Assembly: GCA_945957365.1 (NCBI GenBank)
Contig: CAMFKI010000006.1
Span: 1 to 64,000, forward strand
Source: an uncultured Alphaproteobacteria bacterium
Lineage (GTDB): Bacteria; Pseudomonadota; Alphaproteobacteria; Rhizobiales; Aestuariivirgaceae
DNA length: 64,000 nt
Direction: 5' to 3'
Program-made: the position numbers and the translations under genes
Part shown: piece after piece, positions 45,633 to 56,816 of the stretch
How the letters are laid out: each line of letters opens with the position of its first letter
Numbering within the stretch: the stretch's first letter is position 1
Notes under the pieces: model-generated
The model's input: only the letters and a program-made list of their open reading frames with translations
Told to the model about the DNA's origin: nothing
Databases searched by the model: none

Positions 45633-45758
45633 CGGGGGCCTCTTTGAAGGGGGTGGATGGCGCCGTTCTAATCGCTTTGCCGGTGCCGCACCAGTTGAAC
45701 CAAGGGCGGAAGGCATAAAGCGGTTTGATGGCTGGGGGATGACGGTGCCCCTGCTTCC

Positions 45759-45838
45759 GTCACCCCAGCGAAAGCTGGGGCCCAGCTTTGGACGCCGGAA
45801 CTTGTGGAGAGCTGGGTCCCAGCTTTCGCTGGGATGCC
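45759..45838. repeat. CCCAGC palindromic repeat, copy 1
   Basis: An approximately 80-bp imperfect palindrome has arms CCCAGCGAAAGCTGGG and CCCAGCTTTCGCTGGG around a variable middle. Copies occur at 50501-50585 and 58888-58960. It lies between acnA and sdhB. Confidence 0.85.
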
Positions 45839-45861
45839 GAGCGTTAGGGGGTGGTACGCCC

Positions 45862-46638
45862 CTAAACCCGTCGCTCCACCATCATCTTCTTGATCTCCGC
45901 GATCGCCTTGGCCGGGGAGAGCCCCTTGGGGCAGGTCTTGGCGCAGTTCATGATGGTGTGGCAGCGGTAGAGGCGGAACGGGTCCTCGAGATTGTCGAGC
46001 CGCTCGCCCGTGCCCTCGTCGCGCGAATCGATGAGCCAGCGATAGGCCTGCAGCAGGGCGGCGGGGCCGAGATAACGGTCGCCGTTCCACCAGTAGGACG
46101 GGCACGACGTCGAGCAGCAGGCACAGAGGATGCACTCGTAGAGGCCGTCGAGCTTCTTGCGGTCTTCCGGATACTGCCTCCACTCGGCCTGGGGCTGCGG
46201 CGTCACGGTCTTGAGCCAGGGCTCGATGGCGCGGTGCTGGGCATAGAAGCGGGTGAGGTCGGGCACCAGGTCCTTGATCACCGGCATGTGCGGCAGCGGG
46301 TAGATCTTCACGTCGCCCTTCACGTCCTCGCAGGACTTGAGGCAGGCGAGCGTGTTGGTGCCGTCGATGTTCATGGCGCAGGAACCGCAGATGCCCTCGC
46401 GGCACGAGCGCCTAAAGGTCAGCGTCGGGTCCTGCTCGTTCTTGATCTTGATCAGCGCGTCCAGCACCATCGGGCCGCACTTGTCCATGTCGAGCGTATA
46501 GGTGTCGATGTGCGGGTTCTGCCCGTCATCGGGGTTCCAGCGGTAGATCTTGAAGTACTTCAGGTTCTTGCCCGAAGGCTTCGGCCAGGTCTTGCCGGGC
46601 TGGACCTTGGAGTTCTTGGGAAGTGAGAATTCGGCCAT
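45862..46638 (-). CDS. sdhB: Succinate dehydrogenase iron-sulfur subunit
   Basis: This 258-aa Fe-S subunit of complex II passes electrons from SdhA to quinone. It has the [2Fe-2S] set in [16 protein letters not shown] and the [4Fe-4S]/[3Fe-4S] sets in [16 protein letters not shown] and [12 protein letters not shown]. In this cluster it is separated from sdhA by a DUF559 gene and two palindromes, which breaks the usual tight sdhCDAB packing. Its stop lies in a small TTAGGGG/CCCCTAA hairpin. Confidence 0.97.
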   Translation of the reverse strand: MAEFSLPKNSKVQPGKTWPKPSGKNLKYFKIYRWNPDDGQNPHIDTYTLDMDKCGPMVLDALIKIKNEQDPTLTFRRSCREGICGSCAMNIDGTNTLACLKSCEDVKGDVKIYPLPHMPVIKDLVPDLTRFYAQHRAIEPWLKTVTPQPQAEWRQYPEDRKKLDGLYECILCACCSTSCPSYWWNGDRYLGPAALLQAYRWLIDSRDEGTGERLDNLEDPFRLYRCHTIMNCAKTCPKGLSPAKAIAEIKKMMVERRV

Positions 46639-46682
46639 GTGCTGTTCCAGCTCAGTTCAATGCGAAAGGCGTCACCCGCGGA

Positions 46683-46785
46683 CCCCCACCCCTGCCCCTC
46701 CCCACAAGGGGAAGGGGAAACCACCGGGACGGATCCGTCCTCATGACGTCCCCTCCCCCTTGTGGGGAGGGGTAGGGGTGGGGGT
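46683..46785. repeat. GC-rich palindromic element, left of DUF559
   Basis: Two inverted arms (46683-46717 and 46750-46785) share words such as CCCCACCCCTGCCCCTCCCC and its complement, with a 32-bp middle. A second element of the same type lies at 47146-47259. The 3' end of the DUF559 ORF runs into this element. Confidence 0.85.
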
Positions 46786-47139
46786 ATCCCCGGTGTAGGC
46801 GTAAGCAGTGGGCAGCCCCACTTCAAACCGGATCCTGTCCACGACGCCTTCGAGACCCTCGAAGACGTCGATATTCCAGAACCGGACAACCTTGTAGCCA
46901 TGCCGGGCCAGCGCCGCAGACCGCTGCTTGTCATAAGTCATCGCATCGCCATGCTGCCCGCCGTCGAGTTCAACGACGAGCTTCGCCGAGTGGCATGCGA
47001 AGTCTGCGACATATCCCGCGATCGGAACCTGCCGCCTAAAGTGTCGCCCCTCCGCTTTCAGCAGGCGCAGCTGCTGCCACAGAATACGCTCGGCTGGCGT
47101 TGCATCGGAACGGAGTGTCCTTGCAAAGCGGTTTGCCAC
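46741..47139 (-). CDS. DUF559 Vsr-like nuclease-domain protein
   Basis: This 132-aa protein from a likely GTG at 47139 has the DUF559 (PD-(D/E)XK, Vsr-like) core: AERILWQQLRLL, then GYVADFACHSAKLVVELDGG, then GYKVVRFWNIDVF. Asp and Glu of ADFA and ELDGGQH are the likely catalytic acids. The frame stays open upstream through a palindromic element to 47283. It is inserted between sdhA and sdhB. DUF559 genes are often found with such repeats; function is unknown. Confidence 0.75.
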   Translation of the reverse strand: MANRFARTLRSDATPAERILWQQLRLLKAEGRHFRRQVPIAGYVADFACHSAKLVVELDGGQHGDAMTYDKQRSAALARHGYKVVRFWNIDVFEGLEGVVDRIRFEVGLPTAYAYTGDTPTPTPPHKGEGTS

Positions 47140-47145
47140 GGCCAG

Positions 47146-47259
47146 CCCCCCACCCCTGCCCCTCCCCACGAGGGGGAGGGGAAAACCATTTGCCGCATCA
47201 TGCACTGCGTCAGGAACGGTCCCCCTCCCCCTCGTGGGGAGGGGCAGGGGTGGGGGTGG
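47146..47259. repeat. GC-rich palindromic element, right of DUF559
   Basis: Inverted arms (47146-47181 and 47221-47259) share words such as CCCACCCCTGCCCCTCCCC and its complement, with a 39-bp middle. It matches the element at 46683-46785, so the pair brackets the DUF559 gene. Confidence 0.85.
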
Positions 47260-47279
47260 CTGCAGCGAGTCCAGCCTCA

Positions 47280-49118
47280 TCAATACACCCGCGCCTTGGG
47301 CTTGATATAGTCGATGTCGCTCGACATGGTGAAGTCGTGCACCGGGCGGTAGTTGAGCGTGACGGTCTTTTTGTCACGGTCGGTCCACACCAGCGAATGC
47401 TTCATCCAGTTGGCATCGTCGCGGTTGGGGAAGTCCTCGCGGGCATGTGCACCACGGCTTTCCTTGCGCGCCTCGGCGCTGACCACGGTGGCCGCCGCCT
47501 GCAGGATGAGGTTCTCGAACTCGAGAGTCTCGATCAGGTCGCTGTTCCAGACCAGCGAATGGTCGGTGACCTTGATGTCGTCGATCGACTTCCAGACTTC
47601 GCCCAGGCGCTTCACGCCCTGCGCCAGCGTCTCGCCGGTGCGGAACACCGCGGCATCTTCCTGCATGGTCTTCTGCATGCGGGCACGCAGTTCCGCCGTC
47701 GGCGTGTTGCCATTGGCGAAGCGATAGTGGTCGAGGCGTGCCACCGAGAACTCGCCGGCATCGGCGGGAAGGTCGGCATGCGGCGAATTGGGCTTCACCA
47801 GTTCCGCACAGCGCAGTGCGGCCGCACGGCCGAACACCACGAGGTCGATCAGCGAGTTGGAGCCCAAGCGGTTGGCGCCATGCACCGACACGCAGGCCGC
47901 CTCGCCCACCGCCATCAGGCCGGGCACGGTCTTCTCGGGGTCCGACGCGTCACCGGCGAGAACCTCGCCGTGATAGTTCGTCGGGATGCCGCCCATGTTG
48001 TAGTGCACGGTCGGCAGGATCGGGATCGGCTCGCGCGTCACGTCGACGCCGGCGAATATCTTGGCCGACTCGGAGATGCCCGGCAGCCGCTCGTGCAGCA
48101 CCTTGGGATCGAGGTGCTCCAAGTGCAGGTGGATGTGGTCCTTGTGCTCGCCTACGCCGCGGCCCTCGCGGATCTCGATGGTCATCGAGCGCGAGACGAC
48201 GTCGCGCGAGGCGAGGTCCTTGGCCGAGGGCGCATAGCGCTCCATGAAGCGCTCGCCTTGCGAGTTCGTCAGGTAACCGCCCTCGCCGCGCGCGCCCTCG
48301 GTGATGAGGCAGCCCGCGCCATAGATGCCGGTGGGGTGGAACTGCACGAACTCCATGTCCTGGCAGGGAAGCCCGGCGCGCAGCACCATGGCATTGCCGT
48401 CACCCGTGCAGGTGTGAGCGGACGTCGCCGAGAAATACGCACGGCCATAGCCGCCGGTGGCGAGGATCGTCTCATGTGCGCGGAAGCGGTGGATGGAGCC
48501 ATCCTCCATGTTCATGGCGACGACGCCGCGGCAGGCGCCATTCTCCATGATGAGATCCAGCGCGAAATACTCGATGAAGAATTCGGCCGAGTAGCGCAGC
48601 GACTGGCCATAGAGCGTGTGCAGCATGGCGTGTCCGGTGCGATCGGCGGCGGCACAGGTGCGCTGCACCGGCGGGCCGTCGCCGAAGTTCATCATGTGGC
48701 CGCCGAAGGGCCGCTGGTAGATCTTGCCTTCCTCGGTGCGCGAGAAGGGCATGCCGAAATGCTCGAGCTCGTAGACGGCGGTCGGCGCGTTGCGGCAGAG
48801 ATATTCGATGGCGTCCTGGTCGCCGAGCCAGTCGGCGCCCTTCACCGTGTCATACATGTGCCAGCGCCAGTCATCGGCACCCATGTTGGCGAGCGAGGCG
48901 GCGATGCCACCCTGGGCGGCCACCGTGTGCGAGCGCGTCGGAAAGACCTTGGAGATGCAGGCCGTCTTGAGGCCCGCCTGCGAGGCGCCGAGCGTGGCGC
49001 GAAGCCCGGCACCACCGGCGCCCACCACCACGACGTCATAGGTATGGTCGGTCACCGGATAGGTGCGGTCGCCGATCGTGAAGCTCTTCGGCGCCTTCTT
49101 CTTCGTTTCAACAGCCAT
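47280..49118 (-). CDS. sdhA: Succinate dehydrogenase flavoprotein subunit
   Basis: This 612-aa flavoprotein oxidises succinate to fumarate. It has the FAD-binding [15 protein letters not shown], the covalent-FAD His in SHTVAAQGG and the substrate-site segments expected of SdhA. The ATG at 49118 overlaps the sdhD stop (TGATG), marking the sdhC-sdhD-sdhA coupling. The stop at 47280 lies close to the palindromic element and DUF559 gene that separate it from sdhB. Confidence 0.97.
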   Translation of the reverse strand: MAVETKKKAPKSFTIGDRTYPVTDHTYDVVVVGAGGAGLRATLGASQAGLKTACISKVFPTRSHTVAAQGGIAASLANMGADDWRWHMYDTVKGADWLGDQDAIEYLCRNAPTAVYELEHFGMPFSRTEEGKIYQRPFGGHMMNFGDGPPVQRTCAAADRTGHAMLHTLYGQSLRYSAEFFIEYFALDLIMENGACRGVVAMNMEDGSIHRFRAHETILATGGYGRAYFSATSAHTCTGDGNAMVLRAGLPCQDMEFVQFHPTGIYGAGCLITEGARGEGGYLTNSQGERFMERYAPSAKDLASRDVVSRSMTIEIREGRGVGEHKDHIHLHLEHLDPKVLHERLPGISESAKIFAGVDVTREPIPILPTVHYNMGGIPTNYHGEVLAGDASDPEKTVPGLMAVGEAACVSVHGANRLGSNSLIDLVVFGRAAALRCAELVKPNSPHADLPADAGEFSVARLDHYRFANGNTPTAELRARMQKTMQEDAAVFRTGETLAQGVKRLGEVWKSIDDIKVTDHSLVWNSDLIETLEFENLILQAAATVVSAEARKESRGAHAREDFPNRDDANWMKHSLVWTDRDKKTVTLNYRPVHDFTMSSDIDYIKPKARVY

Positions 49119-49498
49119 CAGAGTCCGAAGCTCATCTTGAGAATTGCATAGGTACCCGCCAGCGCCATCACCCAGGCGAAGAAAGTGTTGAGCAGCAGCA
49201 GGAAATATTTCGTGTGGTCGACGTGGACGTAATCCTCGATCACCACCTGCAGGCCGAGTCGCATGTGCCAGACGAGGTTCAGGATGGTGAGGCCCATCAG
49301 CACCGCCACGATGGGGTTCTGCATGCTGGCCACGATCTCGGCCCGCGAGGCGCCGAGATGCATGAGGACGTAGGCAATGAGGAAGAAGACGAGCGGGATG
49401 CCGGCAATCGCCGTCACGCGCTGGTGCCACCAGTGTTCGGTGCCGGCCTTGGCGGAACCGAGGCCTAAGACCTGGCCGAGCGGGGTCTTGCGCAGCAT
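49118..49498 (-). CDS. sdhD: Succinate dehydrogenase membrane anchor subunit
   Basis: This 126-aa membrane protein has three hydrophobic helices and the SdhD heme-pocket segment [19 protein letters not shown]. It anchors SdhAB and helps bind quinone. It overlaps sdhC upstream and sdhA downstream by TGATG. Confidence 0.93.
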   Translation of the reverse strand: MLRKTPLGQVLGLGSAKAGTEHWWHQRVTAIAGIPLVFFLIAYVLMHLGASRAEIVASMQNPIVAVLMGLTILNLVWHMRLGLQVVIEDYVHVDHTKYFLLLLNTFFAWVMALAGTYAILKMSFGL

Positions 49499-49893
49499 CA
49501 CGACACTCCCAGGGCGACGGCCCAGACGATGATGGTGAGGATGACGGAGGCGGCGAGCGTCAGCCTGGCGCTCATCTCCACGTCCTTGAGCGCGAAGCCA
49601 TGGCCCACGTCCCACACGAGGTGGCGGATGCCGCCCAGCGTGTGGTGGATCAGCGCCCAGGTGAAGCCGAACAGCACGAGCCTGCCCAGCCAGCTGCCGA
49701 AGACGGCCTGCACCATGTCGAAGTTTTGATCGGAGGTGGCGGCGGCGGTGAGCCACCAGACGAGGAGCAGCGTGCCCGCGTAAAGCGCCACGCCGGTGAT
49801 GCGGTGGACGATCGACATCAGCATCGTCAGCCCGCCGCGGTAGATCTGCAGGTGCGGCGAAAGCGGACGCCCTGCGTTCCTGGTATCTGCCAT
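49498..49893 (-). CDS. sdhC: Succinate dehydrogenase cytochrome b556 subunit
   Basis: This 131-aa membrane protein begins with [11 protein letters not shown], then [11 protein letters not shown] and the heme-ligand region [13 protein letters not shown]. It forms the heme b and quinone site of complex II with SdhD. First gene of the operon; the ATG at 49893 starts MADTRNAGR. Its promoter must lie in the gap to the divergent thioredoxin gene. Confidence 0.93.
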   Translation of the reverse strand: MADTRNAGRPLSPHLQIYRGGLTMLMSIVHRITGVALYAGTLLLVWWLTAAATSDQNFDMVQAVFGSWLGRLVLFGFTWALIHHTLGGIRHLVWDVGHGFALKDVEMSARLTLAASVILTIIVWAVALGVS

Positions 49894-50053
49894 TTTGCCT
49901 TTTTCCCGTTCCCGGACCGGATTTGTACCTTGTGCGGTGCAGTATCGCAATTACGCCGAAAGGCATAGACCGGGTTGCTGTTGAGACCGCTTGACGCAGA
50001 TCATGGCTGGAATGCGTTGTGATCCCAGGATAGTAGGAAAAGCCGAGGTTTCC

Positions 50054-50485
50054 ATGACAGACATCGTCTGCCCCGCCTGCGCCGCCGTGAACCGGGTGCC
50101 GCCGGAAAAGCCCGCGAGCGAGGCCCGCTGCGGCAAGTGCCATCAGCCGTTGTTCTCCGGCACCCCGGCGGAACTCACGGCGGGCAGTTTCGACAGGACC
50201 ATCGCCCGGACCGGCATTCCGGTGCTGGTCGACTTCTGGGCCGCGTGGTGCGGCCCCTGCAAGATGATGGCGCCGGAGTTCAGGAAGGCCGCCCAGGCGA
50301 TGGAGCCTGCCGTCCGATTCGCCAAGCTCGACACCGAGGCGGCCCCGCAGCAGGCGGCCGCCCACGGAATTCGTTCCATTCCCACCATGATCCTGTTCAA
50401 GGACGGCAAGGAGGTCGCCCGCCAATCCGGCGCCATGCCGGCGGGCCAGATCGTGCAGTGGGTCAGGGAGGCGACGAGAGGGTAG
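50054..50485 (+). CDS. trxC: Thioredoxin 2-like protein with zinc motif
   Basis: This 143-aa cytosolic thioredoxin has the TrxC layout: an N-terminal zinc site (CPACAAVN and CGKCHQPLF) followed by a thioredoxin domain with active site WCGPCKMM near residue 60. It reduces disulfides. The ATG at 50054 begins MTDIVCPAC. It is divergent from the sdh operon and is followed by a palindromic repeat. Confidence 0.9.
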   Translation: MTDIVCPACAAVNRVPPEKPASEARCGKCHQPLFSGTPAELTAGSFDRTIARTGIPVLVDFWAAWCGPCKMMAPEFRKAAQAMEPAVRFAKLDTEAAPQQAAAHGIRSIPTMILFKDGKEVARQSGAMPAGQIVQWVREATRG

Positions 50486-50500
50486 ATCCCCAAGAGTGGC

Positions 50501-50585
50501 GTCACCCCAGCGAAAGCTGGGGCCCCGCTTTGGTTCAGCGCCTGCGGACAACAGAAGCGGGGTCCCAGCTTTCGCTGGGATGACG
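50501..50585. repeat. CCCAGC palindromic repeat, copy 2
   Basis: An approximately 85-bp imperfect palindrome, with the same arms as the copies at 45759 and 58888, lies in the gap between the convergent thioredoxin and L,D-transpeptidase genes. Confidence 0.85.
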
Positions 50586-50624
50586 GCCCGAACGGGTTGC
50601 GAATCGGGGAGGCGCGCGCCCCCC

Positions 50625-51257
50625 CTACTGCACGATCACCTTCGTGCCCACCGGCGTCACGTCGTAGAGCTCCGTCACCTCGGCGTTCAGCATGCGGATG
50701 CAGCCCGAGGAGGCGGCGGTGCCGATCGAGGACGGGGCGTTGGTGCCGTGGATGCGGTAGCCGGTGTCGCCCTTGGGGTCGAACAGGTACATGGCGCGCG
50801 GACCCAGCGGGTTCTCGGGGATGCCGCCCGGCATGCCGTTCGCCCACTTGGCGTATTTGGGGGTGCGGGCGATCATCTCGGGCGGCGGCGTCCACCTGGG
50901 GTTTTCGCGCTTCATGGCGACGCGCGCGGTGCCCGACCACGAGAAGCCCTCCTTGCCCACCGCCACCGCATAGCGCATGGCCTGCCCGTCGGGCATGACC
51001 TGGTAAAGGGCGCGCTCCTTGGTGCTGATGATGATCGTGCCGGGCTTTTCGGTGGTCTTGTAGGGCACCACCTGGCGGCCCTTGTACTTGACGACGTCCC
51101 TGGCCGCGCCCGGCTGCTTCTTCGCCGCCGGCTGCTGCGGCGGCCGCTTCGGCTGGGCCAGGTCATTGTCGCTGGCAAGCGCCAGCGCCTGGTGGCTCGA
51201 AAGGGGCAGGCACACGGCGCCCAGCCCCAGCATCGACAGCAATTCACGTCTCTTCAC
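50625..51257 (-). CDS. L,D-transpeptidase (YkuD family)
   Basis: This 210-aa periplasmic enzyme has a signal peptide (MKRRELLSMLGLGAVCLPLS, ending near ALALA) and a YkuD domain with the catalytic His in YRIHGTN and Cys in ASSGCIRMLN. It makes 3-3 peptidoglycan cross-links or attaches proteins to peptidoglycan. A Pro/Gln/Lys-rich linker lies between signal and domain. GTG start at 51257. Confidence 0.9.
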   Translation of the reverse strand: MKRRELLSMLGLGAVCLPLSSHQALALASDNDLAQPKRPPQQPAAKKQPGAARDVVKYKGRQVVPYKTTEKPGTIIISTKERALYQVMPDGQAMRYAVAVGKEGFSWSGTARVAMKRENPRWTPPPEMIARTPKYAKWANGMPGGIPENPLGPRAMYLFDPKGDTGYRIHGTNAPSSIGTAASSGCIRMLNAEVTELYDVTPVGTKVIVQ

Positions 51258-51553
51258 GTTGCGATTTTCCCTGCAGGTTCGGTTTTGCAGCTTTCTAGAC
51301 AGGGCCCGCCGGCCCCTGCAACACAAACCTCCGTGTCGTCCTGGGGGCGGCCCCCTCATACATGCCCCGGTTGAAACGCACCGGCCGGCTTCGGAACGCC
51401 CCTCAAGGCCCGATCCAATCCGCAAATCCTGCGTAGCGAGTTCTGCCGCAGAAACCAGGCACGCCCCCGGACCGAAGGATGCCGCATCGGCGCATCCCCG
51501 GCGGGGGCGCCCCAAGGGCCGCGGCGCAGCGGGTGGAATGGGGGACAGTCGAC

Positions 51554-51778
51554 ATGCCCAGCACAGATCTCGTCTCGGAGCTGCAGCGCCTGCAGCTGAT
51601 GGTCAACGCCGTGCGCAAGGCAATGCGCGACGACGACACCGAAGCGGCAAAGCTGCTGATCGGCGTCACCGAACGCCTGCTGATGCTGTCCGAGGTGGCG
51701 GAAGCCTCGGCGCTCGCCGACGAGGAGATGGTGCAGGCGCAGACCCGCCACGTCGCGGACCTGACCGATCCCGGCTGA
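51554..51778 (+). CDS. Small helical protein, 74 aa
   Basis: This 74-aa protein (MPSTDLVSELQRLQLMVNAV...) is entirely helical and acidic. No family was recognised. It is an isolated gene between the L,D-transpeptidase and a zinc-Cys protein. The ATG at 51554 is preferred to upstream in-frame starts that run into unlikely sequence. Confidence 0.5.
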   Translation: MPSTDLVSELQRLQLMVNAVRKAMRDDDTEAAKLLIGVTERLLMLSEVAEASALADEEMVQAQTRHVADLTDPG

Positions 51779-51839
51779 CCGTCCGGCCGGGTTTCGGCGG
51801 GCTTCTTCACGGCAGGCAAGGCATGCTAGGATCGGCGCC

Positions 51840-52244
51840 GTGACGAGAGAACCTTCCATGCCCGCAGTGCCTGCCCCCGCGTCCTTCACGGAGAGGATGA
51901 ACATCCCCGCCGCCGAGCTGCGTACCGCGGTTGCGGCGAAGAACGACAGGCGCACCGTCGCGGTCGACGTCACCTTCCGGCTGAAGGGCCAGACCGGGGC
52001 CGTTGCCAGCTATGCCGCGACCTGCCCGCGCTGCAACAGCGGCGAGATCGCGGTGGAGGTGAAGCTGGCCGCCGACGGCAGCTTTGCCGAAGCCCCCGCC
52101 TGCCCCAGCCTGTGCGTCGCCTGCGAGGACCGGCTCGACCAGCTCATGGATCCGGGCCCGAAAAAAGCCATCGGCGAGCAGCCTGGCGACCGCGAAACGC
52201 TCGACAAATACCTGAAGGCCATGAACCTGCGCGCCTGGGACTAG
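51840..52244 (+). CDS. Small protein with Cys-rich zinc motif
   Basis: This 134-aa protein from a GTG at 51840 (an ATG at 51858 gives 128 aa) has a treble-clef-like Cys set: CPRCNSGE and CPSLCVACEDRL. It is otherwise mixed alpha/beta. Zinc binding is likely, function unknown. It is followed by a convergent small basic protein gene. Confidence 0.55.
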   Translation: MTREPSMPAVPAPASFTERMNIPAAELRTAVAAKNDRRTVAVDVTFRLKGQTGAVASYAATCPRCNSGEIAVEVKLAADGSFAEAPACPSLCVACEDRLDQLMDPGPKKAIGEQPGDRETLDKYLKAMNLRAWD

Positions 52245-52268
52245 CCCCGCGCGGGACCGGGAAACCGG

Positions 52269-52388
52269 CTATTTCTTGCCGCCGCCCGACTTCGGGGCGG
52301 TGAAGGGCGAGGCAGCGGCCACCGTCTTGACCTTTTCCTGCTTCGGCTTCTTCTTTTCGCGGTTGCTCTTCTGCTGACCCTTGGCCAT
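52269..52388 (-). CDS. Small basic protein, 39 aa
   Basis: This 39-aa Lys-rich protein (MAKGQQKSNREKKKPKQEK...) belongs to a type common in alphaproteobacteria as a short lysine-rich hypothetical. GGAGG lies 9 nt before the ATG at 52388. Function unknown. Confidence 0.7.
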   Translation of the reverse strand: MAKGQQKSNREKKKPKQEKVKTVAAASPFTAPKSGGGKK

Positions 52389-52553
52389 GTCGGAAGTCCT
52401 CCCTTTCGATCGTGAGTTCGTCTCGCAGGGGCCATGATCGGCAGCCGCGCCGGCAGCCTGCGCCTTTGCGGCCGGTAAAGCCATCGCGAAGTCGAGATGC
52501 AGAGCGGGCGGGAGGATCGCTCCCCCCGCCCGCAGAATTCGATAACGGTCGAA

Positions 52554-54497
<1,944 letters not shown>

Positions 54498-54560
54498 AGG
54501 CGCATTCCTCCCAGACATGCCGATTTAAGGGTCTTTTGACGCCGGGTTGTATAGCCTGCA

Positions 54561-55478
54561 ATGAGACTCCTGTCTAAGAAGCACGCCATGACGTCCCCCC
54601 GCCACCTCAGCCTGTTCATGACGCTCGGCCTGTTCTGGGGCGTTTCCCCCAGCCTCTACCGGCACTGGGGCGTGCTGGGCGTTCCCGTCTCCCACATCAT
54701 CTTCCTGACGGGCATCGGGGTGGCGGCCGCACTGGCGGGTATCTGCCAGATCCGCGGCATCGACTGGATCGGCGGCAAGAAGCTGCAGTTCTTCGGGCTG
54801 GGCTGCGCAACGCTGATGAACGTGCCCTTCGCAATGGGGCTGTTCTTCGCCCGCCACGTGCCGCCGACCGAACTCGCGCTGATCATTTCGACCGCCCCCA
54901 TCGTGAACTACCTCGTGGCGCTGGCCACGGGCCGCGAGAACGCAGCACCCCGCCGCCTGCTGGCGATCCTGCTCGGCTTCGTTTCGACCGCCATCCTCGT
55001 CATCACCCGGCAGGGCATGCTGTCGGGCGAGGTGTCGTGGTGGCTCATCGCCGCGTTTTCGCTGCCGGTTCTCTATTCCGGCTACAATTTCTTCGCCGCC
55101 AGCTGGTGGCCGCATGGCGCGCACCCGATGGCGGCGGGTGTCGCCGAATCGACCTGGTCGGGCCTGCTCGCCATTCCCTTCCTGCTGCTGCTCGCGCCAC
55201 CCTGGTCGCCGGACATGCCCGCCGCCGGCGCCTACTGGACGGTGCTGCTGGCCTGCGGAATGTGGACGCTGGAGCGCATCGCCTTCTTCACGCTGATCCA
55301 GGAGAAGGGTGCCGTCTTCACGGTGCAGGCGGTCTATCTCTCGACGCCCGCGGCGGTGGTCATCGCGCTCGCCTTCTATGGCGGGGCGGATGTCTGGCTC
55401 TTCGTGTCGCTCGCCGTGCTGATGGGCGCACTCTACCTCAACAATACCGGCTCAGCCGCCAGACCGACGTCAGCTTGA
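54561..55478 (+). CDS. EamA/DMT-family transporter
   Basis: This 305-aa integral membrane protein has about ten hydrophobic helices and the duplicated EamA layout (RHVPPTELALIISTAPIVNY in the first half, GAVFTVQAVYLSTPAAVVIA in the second). It should be a drug/metabolite-type exporter; substrate unknown. An in-frame ATG at 54588 could be the true start. Its 3' end overlaps the convergent methyltransferase by 41 bp. Confidence 0.82.
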   Translation: MRLLSKKHAMTSPRHLSLFMTLGLFWGVSPSLYRHWGVLGVPVSHIIFLTGIGVAAALAGICQIRGIDWIGGKKLQFFGLGCATLMNVPFAMGLFFARHVPPTELALIISTAPIVNYLVALATGRENAAPRRLLAILLGFVSTAILVITRQGMLSGEVSWWLIAAFSLPVLYSGYNFFAASWWPHGAHPMAAGVAESTWSGLLAIPFLLLLAPPWSPDMPAAGAYWTVLLACGMWTLERIAFFTLIQEKGAVFTVQAVYLSTPAAVVIALAFYGGADVWLFVSLAVLMGALYLNNTGSAARPTSA

Positions 55479-56097
55479 CTTCCGAATCCTCGAGGTCGCG
55501 CGTCACCTGGACTTTGTATTCGCCGAGCTTCGCCAGCTTGTCGCGCGGCAGGTAGCTGCGGCCGGGATCGCCGATCAGGGCCGGGATGCCGCGCTGTTCC
55601 GCATCCTCGAGCCAGGCGAAGACCTTTGCCGCGAGGCCCTTCTCGTAGAACAGGTCGCCGACGAGGATGACGTCGCAATCCTGCGCCGGCTGATCGAGGA
55701 GATCGCGGCCCGTGGCCTCGAGCGAAACGCCATTGGTCTTGGCATTGAGGACGATCGCTTCGACGGAAAAGGCATCGATGTCGGCGGCGAGAACGCTGGC
55801 GGCACCGGCCTTCATGGCGGCGATGCCGACGAGGCCCGAGCCCGAGGCGAGGTCGATGATGCGCTTGCCCCGCACGTACTCCGGATGATCGAGAACGTGC
55901 CGCGCCAGCGCCTGCCCGCCGGCCCAGGCGAAGGCCCAGAAGGGCGGCGGCAGGCCCATTTCGCCGAGCTCCTCCTCGGTCTTCTGCCACAGCGGCACGG
56001 CCTCATGCGCCAGATGGAGCCGCACCTCGGGCACCAGCGGCGGGGTCATCAGCGTGGTGTTGGCGCGGATGAAACCCGCGCGGTCGAGGATGGTCAA
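55438..56097 (-). CDS. SAM-dependent methyltransferase (METTL20/PrmA-like)
   Basis: This 219-aa methyltransferase has motif I IIDLASGSGLVGIAAMKAG and a VLAADID segment, with LGEMGLPPPFWAFAWAGGQAL before it, as in the nicotinamide-methyltransferase/METTL20-type family; protein lysine is a likely substrate. The best start is TTG at 56097, overlapping the TGA of the EVE gene. Its last 41 bp overlap the convergent DMT transporter gene. Confidence 0.75.
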   Translation of the reverse strand: MTILDRAGFIRANTTLMTPPLVPEVRLHLAHEAVPLWQKTEEELGEMGLPPPFWAFAWAGGQALARHVLDHPEYVRGKRIIDLASGSGLVGIAAMKAGAASVLAADIDAFSVEAIVLNAKTNGVSLEATGRDLLDQPAQDCDVILVGDLFYEKGLAAKVFAWLEDAEQRGIPALIGDPGRSYLPRDKLAKLGEYKVQVTRDLEDSEVKLTSVWRLSRYC

Positions 56098-56516
56098 ATC
56101 TTCATGCCGCCGAGTTTGCAGATGTGCCTGAACTCGGCTTCCGCGACCGGCTGCACCGAGAGGCGCGAGTTGGTGACCAGCACCATGTCCTTGAGCTTCG
56201 GGTCGGCCTTGATCTCGTCGAGCGTCACATGGCGCGGCACGTCGGCCACGGCGCGGATGTCCACGCACTCCCAGGTGTCCACGTCGGCGGTCGAATCCCT
56301 GTGGGCGAGCTTGCAGACCTCGACGATGCCGACCACTTCGCGGCCTTCGTTCGAATGGTAGAAGAAGCCCTTGTCGCCCAGCTTCATGGCGCGCATGAAA
56401 TTGCGGGCCTGGTAGTTCCTGACGCCGGTCCACTCCTCGCCGGCCTTGCCCTTGGCCTTCTGCTGGTCCCAGGACCAGACCTCGGGCTCCGACTTGAACA
56501 GCCAGTAGTTCGGCAT
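56094..56516 (-). CDS. EVE-domain protein
   Basis: This 140-aa EVE (PUA-like) protein begins MPNYWLFKSEPEVWSW and has MKLGDKGFFYHSNEGREVVGI and VTNSRLSVQPV. EVE domains are thought to read modified bases in DNA or RNA. It is translationally coupled to the YciI gene (TGATG) and to the methyltransferase, in the conserved gpsA-tsaD neighbourhood of alphaproteobacteria. Confidence 0.88.
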   Translation of the reverse strand: MPNYWLFKSEPEVWSWDQQKAKGKAGEEWTGVRNYQARNFMRAMKLGDKGFFYHSNEGREVVGIVEVCKLAHRDSTADVDTWECVDIRAVADVPRHVTLDEIKADPKLKDMVLVTNSRLSVQPVAEAEFRHICKLGGMKI

Positions 56517-56806
56517 CACTTCGTCTCCGGATTCTTGATCAGCCACTTCCACGGCTTGATCTCAACCGCGGCGAAAAGGCCCGCCCTGGCATAGGGATCG
56601 TTCTCCGCCATCAGCTTCGCCGCCGCGCGGTCCGCGGCCTCGATGATGACGAGGCTGCCGGTGGGCGAACCCTCGTCGGTGGTGAAGGGACCGGCCGCCT
56701 TCAGCGCCGAACCGAGGCTTTCGAGGTATTTCAGGTGATCGGGCCTGACCTGCATGCGGAGGTCGACGCTGTTGGGCTTGTCGGTGCAGAGGAGAGCGAA
56801 GAGCAT
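56516..56806 (-). CDS. YciI-like protein
   Basis: This 96-aa protein with the YciI fold (dimeric alpha-beta) begins MLFALLCTDKPNSVDLRMQV and has SLVIIEAADRAAAKLMAEND and AVEIKPWKWL. It lies in the gpsA-YciI-EVE-methyltransferase operon with 10-bp spacing after gpsA. The role is unknown beyond possible small-molecule chemistry. Confidence 0.85.
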   Translation of the reverse strand: MLFALLCTDKPNSVDLRMQVRPDHLKYLESLGSALKAAGPFTTDEGSPTGSLVIIEAADRAAAKLMAENDPYARAGLFAAVEIKPWKWLIKNPETK

Positions 56807-56816
56807 GGCTGTTTTC

